A stretch of 9,969 nt of DNA. It comes from Burkholderiaceae bacterium. GTDB taxonomy: Bacteria > Pseudomonadota > Gammaproteobacteria > Burkholderiales > Burkholderiaceae_C. Positions within the stretch are counted from its first letter, which is position 1; each line of letters starts with the position of its first letter. The DNA lies in contig JAGOBT010000074.1 of NCBI GenBank assembly GCA_017999135.1, positions 1-9,969 of the forward strand, given 5' to 3'. The translations under genes and the position numbers were made by a program. Shown here piece after piece: positions 1 through 6,357 of the stretch. The notes under the pieces were generated by a model. It made no database searches. It was not told the origin of the DNA and worked only from the letters and a program-made list of their open reading frames with translations.

Positions 1-670
1 GTCGCCGGCATGCGCCGTGGCGCCGCAGAGCACCGGCAGGGAATGGTCAGCGCCCGGCACACGCAGTCTGGTGTTGGCATCTGCGCCGTGCGCGAGCAGC
101 CAGCGCACCGTGGCGCGCACCCCATCGCGGCACGCAGCGACACGCGCCAGGCCAGAGAACGCGGCGATCGCGATCGGCGGCGCGGCCAGCGGTGGCAGCG
201 GCTCGTGCACCCGCGGCGACGGCAGCAGGCGCTGCACGGTGGCAAGGTCACCACAGGCGAGCGCCAGCACGAGCGCCGCGTCGCGTTGTGCCGTCGCACG
301 CGTGTGCGCCAACGCCCAGGCGCGCTCGGGCTGCGGCCGGCGGTCGCCCTGGCCGATGGCCCACGTGAGCCAGGCGGCGACGAAACCGGCCTCGTCGGCC
401 GCGCGCGCGGCGTTGCGCGACCTCCTCGACCAACAGCGGCCAGCTCGCGAAGCCGTACTCGCGCGCCAGCACCAGTTGCGCCTGCGCGAGCGAGGCCCCG
501 GCATCGACACGGTACGGTGCGGCACGCTGCAGCGCCGCGGCGTCGACCCGCTTCAACGCACGATGGAGGTCCAGCGCCTGGCGACGCAGATGGTCAAGGT
601 GGGGGCGGTCGGGCAGAACGCCCGGGTGGCGGTCCGACGGCGCGGCCGCAGAGGACATGGCGTCAGGCAT
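1..670 (-). pseudogene. Ankyrin-repeat protein gene, frameshifted, 3' end outside window
   Basis: Reading from the ATG at 670, the first about 85 residues match the N-terminal region common in bacterial ankyrin-repeat proteins: LDHLRRQALDLHRAL, then AQLVLAREYGFASWPLL. After about position 412 this frame becomes Arg-rich nonsense and closes at 248. The frame shifted by one base, with codons starting at 402, continues without a stop to the window edge and reads AADEAGFVAAWLTWAIG, then LVLALACGDLATVQRLL and VRWLLAHGADANTRL, which are clear ankyrin-repeat features. The two halves therefore belong to one gene broken in the CG-alternating run at 400-412. The start at 670 is preceded by GGGAGG four bases upstream. 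Such proteins usually mediate protein-protein contacts; the partner is unknown. Either a real one-base gain (or two-base loss) or a sequencing error in a GC run would explain the break. The gene has no evident link to the catabolic genes to its right. Confidence 0.75.
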
Positions 671-923
671 GGGGCCTCCCAGTCACAGGGCCTGCGATCC
701 GCGCGGTTCAGGCCGACTGAGGGCATCGAGAGCGCCCAGCAGGGCATCTCAGCTCAGGTGGGTTCAACCCTGCCCGCGGATCCGGGGGCGCCCTGAACGC
801 GCCGTGCGCCGAATGCTACAGCGCACCGTGGCAGCTGGGGCGCCGCAGCGGCAGGCCAGGCCGGTTCGCGCCCGCTGCGGACCCAGCGCAGCCCGAAATC
901 CCTCGCATCGCTTGCGCTGGCCC
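671..923. other. Stretch without a supported gene
   Basis: This is the spacer between the start of the ankyrin-repeat gene and the oxidoreductase remnant. Open frames here have no family resemblance that I can see. It probably holds the promoter of the ankyrin gene near its right side, but no convincing -35/-10 pair is visible. A GGGTT-C-AACCC mini-palindrome at 760-770 is too tight to be a terminator. Confidence 0.4.
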
Positions 924-1091
924 CTGGGTGACGTTGAGCAGTGTCTCGCCCATGGCGACGCGGTCGGCGTTCAGGACCTGTTCGAGCAGGTCGCCGTTGG
1001 CCGCGTGCAGCGCAATGCCGTCGAAGCCGGCTTCGATGGCCAGGCGGGCTGCCTGCACAGCCCTCAGCCGTCCGAAGGCACGGTCTCGCAT
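924..1091 (-). pseudogene. Remnant of an Old Yellow Enzyme-family flavin oxidoreductase gene
   Basis: On the minus strand, just past the end of the SDR gene, one frame reads [20 protein letters not shown] followed by DLLEQVLN. This is very close to the internal signature of Old Yellow Enzyme/NADH:flavin oxidoreductases (typically [24 protein letters not shown]). The following ADRVAMGETLLNVTQ can be aligned by eye with the next family segment (xDRYGGS...LLEVTQ), but only with a deletion. The flavin-barrel start and the C-terminal half are missing. The fragment has no credible start signal, and it begins only about 14 bases after the SDR stop. I read it as the relic of a gene that once followed the SDR in the tetR operon. 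It may be non-functional; a chance match is unlikely given the length and order of the motif. Confidence 0.6.
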
Positions 1092-1104
1092 GGCCTGCAA
1101 CGGC

Positions 1105-1887
1105 TCACCACTTCTCGCTCCAGGGCCGCAGCACCACCTCGCAGGCCCAGGTCGACCGGTGCTGGCGGTGCAGTTGCAGGTAGGTCTCGGCGATGCGGTC
1201 GGGGTCGGCCATGTTGTCGTCGGTGGTGGTGCCGGCCAGCCGGTGCGCCCGGCTGCCGTCTTCCTGCCGCCAGCCCACCGCGGCGTCGATCGGCACATTG
1301 ACCACATGGATGCCCTGGGGCATCAGCTCGCGCGCCATGCTCTGCGCCAGGCCGGTCTTGGCCTGGCAGGCCATGGCGAATGCGCCGCTGGCCGGAAAGC
1401 CCTTCAGCGCGGCACTGGCATTGGTGATGACGAAGGTCCCCCGCGCGCCGTTGGCGTCTGGCGGATTGGCCAGCATGGCGCGCGCCGCCTGCTGGCCAAC
1501 CAGGAAGGCGCTGAACGCGGCGTTGCGCAGGGTGTCCAGCGCGAAGGCCGGGTCCGCCTCGGTGATGCCCTTGCGGAAGATGCCAGGCACCCGGCCGTCG
1601 ATGTTGTGCACCACCAGCCGGGGGGCGCCAAGCTCGCGTGTCACCTGGTCGAACAGCGCCGCCACGCTGGCCGCGTCGGCGGCATCGCAGCCATAGGTGC
1701 GCACACCGTGCGACTGCGCCAGCGCCTGCAGCACCGGCTTGTCCGGCCTGCGGGCGGCCATCGCCACGGACAGGCCGCTCTGCGCAAACAAGCGTGCGCA
1801 GCTGGCGCTGATGCCCGGTCCGCCGCCGACGATGAGCGCCACCTCGGGGGCGGGCGATGCCGCACGCCGGGAATCGGTGGTTGTCAT
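1105..1887 (-). CDS. Atypical short-chain dehydrogenase/reductase (SDR_c10-like), catalytic Tyr and Lys both absent
   Basis: This 260-residue Rossmann-fold protein has a modified dinucleotide-binding loop, VGGGPGIS (about residues 20-27), instead of TGxxxGIG, and LVVHN (91-95) in place of the NNAG motif. An ungapped alignment with the other two SDRs of this window places Phe170 where the catalytic Tyr should be and Cys174 where the catalytic Lys should be; the nearest Lys is 177. It ends in LRPWSEKW, a tail shared with the SDR at 6358. These features fit the SDR subgroup known for Phe at the Tyr site (CDD SDR_c10), but loss of the Lys goes further. The start overlaps the tetR stop (ATGA) and is preceded by AGGTGGAG, so the two genes are cotranscribed and probably translationally coupled. 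Its reaction is unknown. It may be an altered enzyme, a CoA-ester binder, or a protein losing function. Confidence 0.9.
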   Translation of the reverse strand: MTTTDSRRAASPAPEVALIVGGGPGISASCARLFAQSGLSVAMAARRPDKPVLQALAQSHGVRTYGCDAADAASVAALFDQVTRELGAPRLVVHNIDGRVPGIFRKGITEADPAFALDTLRNAAFSAFLVGQQAARAMLANPPDANGARGTFVITNASAALKGFPASGAFAMACQAKTGLAQSMARELMPQGIHVVNVPIDAAVGWRQEDGSRAHRLAGTTTDDNMADPDRIAETYLQLHRQHRSTWACEVVLRPWSEKW

Positions 1888-2462
1888 GCCTGCTCCACCT
1901 TGTTCAATGCCAGCAGCCGGTCGCGCACCGACTTGAGCAGCAGATCGGATTGCTTCGGGTCGGTCTGCACACGGGCCAGCACCACGGCGCCGACCATGGC
2001 ACTCACGGCCAGCATCGCATCGCCTTCATCGTGGCTGTTCAGCGTTTGCGACAGTTCTTCGATGAGCGCATCGATGTGGGCCGTCATGACCGCACGGGAT
2101 GCATCGTCCGCCCGGGCCACATCCGATGCCAGCGCTGCGATGGCGCAGCCTTCGGTGCGCGCATCGCGGTGCGCCCGGCTGAGGTAACCCTTCACCCGGG
2201 TCTCGTAGCTGCGCGGGCCCTCACCCGGCTTGATGCTGGCGGTGGCCAGCTTGCCGCCTTCGACCAGCGCGCGCTCCAGCGCTTGGGCCAGCAGGTCGGA
2301 GCGGGACGTGAAGTGGTTGTAGAAGCCGCCGTGCGTCAAGTCCACGCTGCGCATCAGCTTGCCGACGCTGACCGATTCGAGCCCGGTGTCGCGCACCGCA
2401 TCGGCCGCCTTGCGCAGGATGCGCTCGCGGCTTTGCGCCTTGTCGGCCTGTGAATGTCCCAT
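1884..2462 (-). CDS. TetR-family transcriptional regulator
   Basis: This 192-residue cytoplasmic repressor-type protein has an N-terminal TetR helix-turn-helix at about residues 12-60: ERILRKAADAVRDTGLESVS, then a recognition region containing LTHGGFYNHF and SRSDLLAQAL. The C-terminal ligand/dimer domain carries GCAIAALASDVARAD, typical of a common TetR subfamily. I chose the ATG at 2462 because MGHSQADKAQSRERIL is the usual N-terminus of that subfamily. An in-frame ATG at 2504 and a TTG at 2513 would add leader residues that do not look conserved. A TACAAT hexamer (complement of 2491-2496) could be its -10 element. The gene overlaps the downstream SDR by four bases and faces a divergent operon across a palindrome at 2513-2526. 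It probably regulates itself and the divergent molybdoenzyme operon; the ligand is likely a pathway acid or its CoA ester (inference). Confidence 0.93.
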   Translation of the reverse strand: MGHSQADKAQSRERILRKAADAVRDTGLESVSVGKLMRSVDLTHGGFYNHFTSRSDLLAQALERALVEGGKLATASIKPGEGPRSYETRVKGYLSRAHRDARTEGCAIAALASDVARADDASRAVMTAHIDALIEELSQTLNSHDEGDAMLAVSAMVGAVVLARVQTDPKQSDLLLKSVRDRLLALNKVEQA

Positions 2463-2512
2463 GGTGGTTTCCCGCGTGTTGACCGTCTGGATTGTAGTCG
2501 TCATACTGTTCA

Positions 2513-2526
2513 ATGATGATCATCAT
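2513..2526. promoter_or_regulatory. 14-bp perfect palindrome, candidate TetR operator
   Basis: ATGATGATCATCAT is its own reverse complement. It sits between the divergent tetR and SDR/molybdoenzyme genes, just upstream of the putative tetR -10 element, and nine bases before the first ATG of the plus-strand operon. TetR-family repressors usually bind palindromes of about this size or somewhat larger in the shared divergent promoter. This position would let one dimer control both directions. Binding is inferred from location and symmetry only. Confidence 0.5.
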
Positions 2527-2534
2527 CCTGATGC

Positions 2535-3083
2535 ATGAGAAGGCAGCCGCCGTGCGGCTACCGGGTCGCCATGCTCGCCCGCAAGGCGGATCGGCTGCAG
2601 GCGCTGGCGCAGGTATGCCCGGATGCGTTCGCCGTGCCCTGCGATGTCAGTGACGATGCCGCGCTGGCTGCGGGCCTGGCCCACATCGGTGATGTCGGCG
2701 GGCCGCCGCAGGTGGTGGTGCACAACGCCGTGGGCGGCGCCCCGATGCAGGCCGCGGGGTCCGGCGCCATCCTGGTCACCGGCAACACCGCCTCGCAGCG
2801 CGGGCGGGCGAACTTCGCCGGCTTCGCGCCGACCAAGGCGGCCCAGCGCATCCTGACCGAATCGATGGCGCGCGAACTGGGTCCGCAGGGCATCCACGTC
2901 GCCCACCTGTTGATCGATGCGGTCATCGACGTGCCCTGGGCCCGCAAGCGCCACCCCGAGCAGCCCGATCACGTCTTCATCCGGCCCGCCGCCATTGCCG
3001 ACGAGCTGCGGCATTTGGCCCACCAGCCGCGTTCGGCCCGGTCCTTCCTGACCGAAGTGCGCCCCTTCAACGAGCGCTGGTGA
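2535..3083 (+). pseudogene. Truncated SDR_c10-like gene, missing the cofactor-binding N-terminus and a central segment
   Basis: The frame encodes 182 residues, compared with about 245-260 for its relatives. Recognisable parts are GYRVAMLARKADRLQAL (second beta-alpha unit), VVVHNAVGGA (61-69), GAILVTGNTASQRG (77-90), FAGFAPTKAAQR (94-105), SMARELGPQGIHVAHL and the tail VRPFNERW. Two parts are missing. The glycine-rich NAD(P) loop that should precede GYRVAML is replaced by a short MRRQPPC leader. The roughly 40-residue stretch between VVHN and GAILV is also absent, with the join near 2742-2750. Phe97 stands at the Tyr site; Lys101 is retained. The frame is still open, so both losses are in frame or terminal. 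Without the cofactor loop it is unlikely to be an active oxidoreductase. It has no good ribosome site and would head the molybdoenzyme operon. It may survive only as a transcribed relic, or as a non-catalytic partner (less likely). Confidence 0.7.
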
Positions 3084-3136
3084 TCCGCATCCCGCGCAAC
3101 GCCCGCCCGACCGCACCCCACCTGGACACCCACGCG

Positions 3137-5503
3137 ATGGACGCCACCTCCTCCTCACCGCCTTCAGCGCCCCTCGCTTGGCACAAGTCGGCCTGCAACC
3201 TCTGCTACATCAACTGCGGTGTCGAGCTCGGCGTCAGCGGCAGCGGCGCGGACCAGCGCATCGTCAAGGTGCGCGGCGATGGCGACAACCCGCGCTCGCA
3301 GGGCTACCTGTGCAACAAGGCCCAGGCCATCCCGAGCTATGTGCACCACCGTGACCGCCTGACCACGCCGCTGCGCCGCCGCCCCGACGGCAGCCATGAG
3401 CCCACCAGCTGGGACACCGCGGTCCGCGAGATCGCCGAGCGGCTGGGCCCGATCGTGGCCCACCACGGCGGCAAGACCATCGCGGCCGTCGGCGGCGGTG
3501 GCCAGGGCAACCATGCGGGCGGCAGCTACGCCTTTGGCTTCCTGCGGGCGCTGGGCTCACGCACGATCTTCAACGCGCTGTCGCAGGAAAAGACCGGCGA
3601 CTTCTGGCTCAACGGGCACCTCTTCGGCTCGCAGATGTGCCACACCGGCGAGGACATCCACCACTGCGACCTGCTGCTGGTGCTGGGCGCCAACCCCAAA
3701 CTGGCCCATGGCTTCACCAACGCACGCGACCAGCTCAACGGCCTGCGCAAGGACCCAGGCCGCAAGCTGATCGTGGTCGACCCGCGGCGCACCGAGACCG
3801 CCGAGAACGCCGACCTGCACATCGCCCTGCGCCCGGGCACCGATGCCTTCCTGCTGGGCGCGCTGCTGGCCGAGCTGATGCGACGCAACGGCTTCGACGA
3901 GGCCTTCCTGACGGCGCACGCGGTGGGCGTGGACGAGGTCAAGGCCGTGCTGGCCGCGGTGCCGGTGGCCGAGTGGCTGGCGGCGGCCGACGTCGGCGCC
4001 GATGCCTTTGCGCAGCTGGTGCAGATGGTCATCGACGCCAAGGCCATGGTGGTGCGGGTGGAACTGGGCATCCAGCAGGGGCTGAACTCGACGCTGAACT
4101 CCTACCTGGAGAAGCTGCTGTACCTGATGACTGGCCACTTCAGCCGGCCCGGCACGCATGGCCTGCACAGCTGGCTGGCGCCGCTGTGGGGCAACAGCCC
4201 GGGCGCCCGCCACTTCGCCACCCAGGCCGAAGTGATCAGCGGGCTGCTGTCGCCGAACGTGCTGCCCGACGCGATCCTCAGCGACCACCCCGACCGCCTG
4301 CGGGTGCTGTGGGTGGACAGCGCCAACCCGGTCAACACCGCCGCCGACACCGCCCGCGTGGTGCAGGCCATGGCCGCGCTGGACCTGATGGTGGTGGTCG
4401 ACGTGGCCTACACCGAGACAGCCGCCCTGGCCGACTATGTGCTGCCGGCGTCGTCCACCTTCGAGAAGTGCGAGTTCACCCTCTTCAACTTCGAGCTGCC
4501 GACCAACTACTTCCACGTGCGCGCGCCGGTGCTGCCGCCGCTGCCCGGCACGCTGCCCGAGCCCGAGATCTACGGCCGGCTGGCACGTGCCATGGGCCTG
4601 ATGCCGGACGATGCGCTGCTCGACAGCCTGCGCGCAGCCGCGGCAGACCCCGTGCGCTTCGGCAAGGCGTTCACCGAGGCGGCCGGCGCCGACAAGAACG
4701 TCGGCAAGCTGGGCGGCCAGGTGCTGTACGAGACGCTGGGCCGCACCTTGCCTGACGGCACCGCCGCAGCGGCGCCGCTGTGGCAAGCCAGCCACCGACT
4801 GGCCCGCCTGCGGCCGCAGGCGGTGCGCCAGGCGCTGCTGGAAGGCGCTGGCGCCGATGCAGCCGCCAGCATGCCCGAGGGGGGACCGGCGCTGGGAGAA
4901 CGGCTGTTCCGCACCGTCGTCGGTGCCCGCTCGGGCGCCGCGTTCTCGGTGCACACCGACTCCTGGGCCTTCATCGAGCACCCCGACCGCAAGGTGCATC
5001 TGGCCGTGCCGCAGATGCTCGACTGGCTGCGTGCGCTCGACCCGGCGAAGGCCGGCCCAAGTGCCGACTGGCCGTTCGTGCTGTCGGCCGGCCAGCGGCG
5101 GCTGAACAACGCCAACCAGATCCTGCGTGACCCGGGCACCCGCGCCAGCGACCCCGATGGTGCGCTGTACATCCACCCCGATGACCTGGCCGCGCTGGGC
5201 GTGGCCGACCGCGGCGCCGTGGTAGTGGAGACGCCGCGCGCCCGCATGGTGGTGCGCGCCAAGGCCACCGATTCCATGCGCCGCGGCCATGTGGCCCTGC
5301 CCCACGGCTACGGCCAGCGGCACCCCACGGCCGACGGCACGCGCCAGGTGATCGGCCCGCCGATCAACTGGCTGACCGATGCGGCCTACCGCGACCCGAT
5401 TGCCGACACACCCTTCCACAAGCATGTGCCGGTGCGGCTGCATGCGGCGCCGGCCGATGCCGCGCTGAACACCGTGCTGCCGATGGCGGCCGCCGCGCAC
5501 TGA
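3137..5503 (+). CDS. Molybdopterin-dependent oxidoreductase, DMSO-reductase superfamily, cytoplasmic
   Basis: This 788-residue protein begins with a 4Fe-4S motif C-x2-C-x3-C (Cys20, 23, 27) completed by Cys59 in GYLCNK. The Mo-bisPGD catalytic domain follows, with GGGGQGNHAGG, NALSQEKTGDFW, DLLLVLGANPKLAHGF and LIVVDPRRTETAENADLHI. The C-terminal molybdopterin-dinucleotide-binding barrel contains LSAGQRRLNNANQILRDP, ALYIHPDDL and ALPHGYGQRHP. There is no twin-Arg signal, so it should be cytosolic. Aligned by eye with NapA/FdhF-type enzymes, the residue that should supply a Cys or Sec ligand to Mo is Gly154, so the reaction may not be a classical formate or nitrate chemistry. The ATG at 3137 is preferred because homology begins soon after it. 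A GTG at 3080 overlapping the SDR stop would add 19 residues; neither has a strong ribosome site. It is followed after 23 bases by the crotonase gene, so the two probably form one operon. No electron-transfer partner is encoded nearby. The substrate is unknown. Confidence 0.93.
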   Translation: MDATSSSPPSAPLAWHKSACNLCYINCGVELGVSGSGADQRIVKVRGDGDNPRSQGYLCNKAQAIPSYVHHRDRLTTPLRRRPDGSHEPTSWDTAVREIAERLGPIVAHHGGKTIAAVGGGGQGNHAGGSYAFGFLRALGSRTIFNALSQEKTGDFWLNGHLFGSQMCHTGEDIHHCDLLLVLGANPKLAHGFTNARDQLNGLRKDPGRKLIVVDPRRTETAENADLHIALRPGTDAFLLGALLAELMRRNGFDEAFLTAHAVGVDEVKAVLAAVPVAEWLAAADVGADAFAQLVQMVIDAKAMVVRVELGIQQGLNSTLNSYLEKLLYLMTGHFSRPGTHGLHSWLAPLWGNSPGARHFATQAEVISGLLSPNVLPDAILSDHPDRLRVLWVDSANPVNTAADTARVVQAMAALDLMVVVDVAYTETAALADYVLPASSTFEKCEFTLFNFELPTNYFHVRAPVLPPLPGTLPEPEIYGRLARAMGLMPDDALLDSLRAAAADPVRFGKAFTEAAGADKNVGKLGGQVLYETLGRTLPDGTAAAAPLWQASHRLARLRPQAVRQALLEGAGADAAASMPEGGPALGERLFRTVVGARSGAAFSVHTDSWAFIEHPDRKVHLAVPQMLDWLRALDPAKAGPSADWPFVLSAGQRRLNNANQILRDPGTRASDPDGALYIHPDDLAALGVADRGAVVVETPRARMVVRAKATDSMRRGHVALPHGYGQRHPTADGTRQVIGPPINWLTDAAYRDPIADTPFHKHVPVRLHAAPADAALNTVLPMAAAAH

Positions 5504-5526
5504 GCACCACCACCCGAGGAACACCG

Positions 5527-6312
5527 ATGAGCACCACCGACACCGGCCGCGTCACGATGGACATCGACGGCCACATCTGCACCATCACCGTCGACAACAC
5601 CGCGAAGAAGAACGCCTACACCCCGGCCATGCTCGACCAGGTGGCCGAGTTCATGACCACCTACGAGGAGAACGGCGACCTCTGGGTGTGCATCTTCTGC
5701 TCGGCCGGCGAGCACACCACCGCCGGGCTGGACATGCCACGCTTCTTCGGCCCCACGGCCGAGCCGAGCCGCCGCCGGCCCGGCCTGGTCGACCCCTTCG
5801 GGCTGGAGCGGCGCTGCACCAAGCCGGTCATCGCCGTCGTGCAGGGCATCACCTACACCGTGGGCATCGAGATGGCGCTGGCGCAGGACATCGTGATCGC
5901 CGCCGACACCGCCCGCTTCCAGCAGCTGGAATCACGCCGTGGCATCGCACCGCTCGGCGGCGCGCACTTCCGCTACCTGTCGCGTACCGGCTGGGGCAAT
6001 GCCATGCACCTGCTGTTCACCTGCGAGGAGTTCAGCGCCGAGCGCGCGCTGCAACTGGGCTTCGTACAGGAGGTGCACCCCTTCGGCCGCCACAAGGAAC
6101 GGGCACGCGAACTGGCCGCCACGATCTGCGAATGCGCACCCATCGGCCTGCGTGCCACCAAGAAGGCCGCGATGGCCTACATTGAGGGCGGCGAGCAGGC
6201 GGCGGTGGCCTGCATCCCGGCGATCAAGGAACAGGTCTTCGCCACCGAAGACTTCAAGGAGGGCATCCAGTCCTTCGTGGAGCGGCGCCAAGCCCGGTTC
6301 TCGGGCCGCTGA
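5527..6312 (+). CDS. Enoyl-CoA hydratase/isomerase (crotonase) family protein
   Basis: This 261-residue single-domain crotonase would act on a CoA thioester in the cytosol. The oxyanion-hole segments are TTAGLDM (64-70) and QGITYTVGIEMALAQDIVIA (106-125). The two catalytic glutamates of true hydratases appear as Glu115 (GIEMAL) and Glu135 (FQQLESRRG), 20 residues apart as in rat enoyl-CoA hydratase (Glu144 and Glu164), so hydration or a related acid-base step is plausible. The usual GGG before the first Glu is TVG here, and the second region reads RRGIAPLGGAHFRYL instead of LGxxPGxGGTQRL, so it is a divergent member. GAGGA lies six bases before the ATG. It is the last gene of the plus-strand operon; the hairpin at 6328 follows. 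Together with the ligase at 7833 it could hydrate, isomerise or cleave an unsaturated acyl-CoA; which one is not shown by sequence. Confidence 0.93.
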   Translation: MSTTDTGRVTMDIDGHICTITVDNTAKKNAYTPAMLDQVAEFMTTYEENGDLWVCIFCSAGEHTTAGLDMPRFFGPTAEPSRRRPGLVDPFGLERRCTKPVIAVVQGITYTVGIEMALAQDIVIAADTARFQQLESRRGIAPLGGAHFRYLSRTGWGNAMHLLFTCEEFSAERALQLGFVQEVHPFGRHKERARELAATICECAPIGLRATKKAAMAYIEGGEQAAVACIPAIKEQVFATEDFKEGIQSFVERRQARFSGR

Positions 6313-6327
6313 GGCTGGCGCGTCGGC

Positions 6328-6349
6328 GCGGACCTGATGACAGGTCCGC
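6328..6349. terminator. Hairpin between convergent operons, probable bidirectional terminator
   Basis: GCGGACCTG and CAGGTCCGC form a perfect nine-base-pair stem around an ATGA tetraloop. The structure lies 15 bases after the crotonase stop and 8 bases after the stop of the converging SDR, which is where a shared terminator is expected. No T-run follows on either strand, so it is not a textbook intrinsic terminator; it may stop polymerase weakly or protect 3' ends. Confidence 0.6.
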
Positions 6350-6357
6350 CGGCCACG

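Noticed and set aside
755..785. tRNA-like T-arm (GGTTCAANCC pattern)
   Set aside because: The surrounding bases do not form the stem, and no acceptor, D or anticodon arms are present.
928..2187. Long plus-strand open frame of 419 codons
   Set aside because: It is antisense to the SDR and tetR genes, has low-complexity Ala/Arg/Gly composition, and matches no family; it arises from GC-rich codon use opposite real genes.
3137..5503. Formate dehydrogenase or assimilatory nitrate reductase identity
   Set aside because: The Fe-S and Mo-cofactor domains fit the superfamily, but the ligand-region motif differs and no partner subunits typical of these enzymes are present.
3557..5524. Long minus-strand open frame of 655 codons opposite the molybdoenzyme
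   Set aside because: The translation is His/Gly/Arg/Gln-rich with no recognisable domain, while the opposite strand encodes a clear molybdopterin oxidoreductase.
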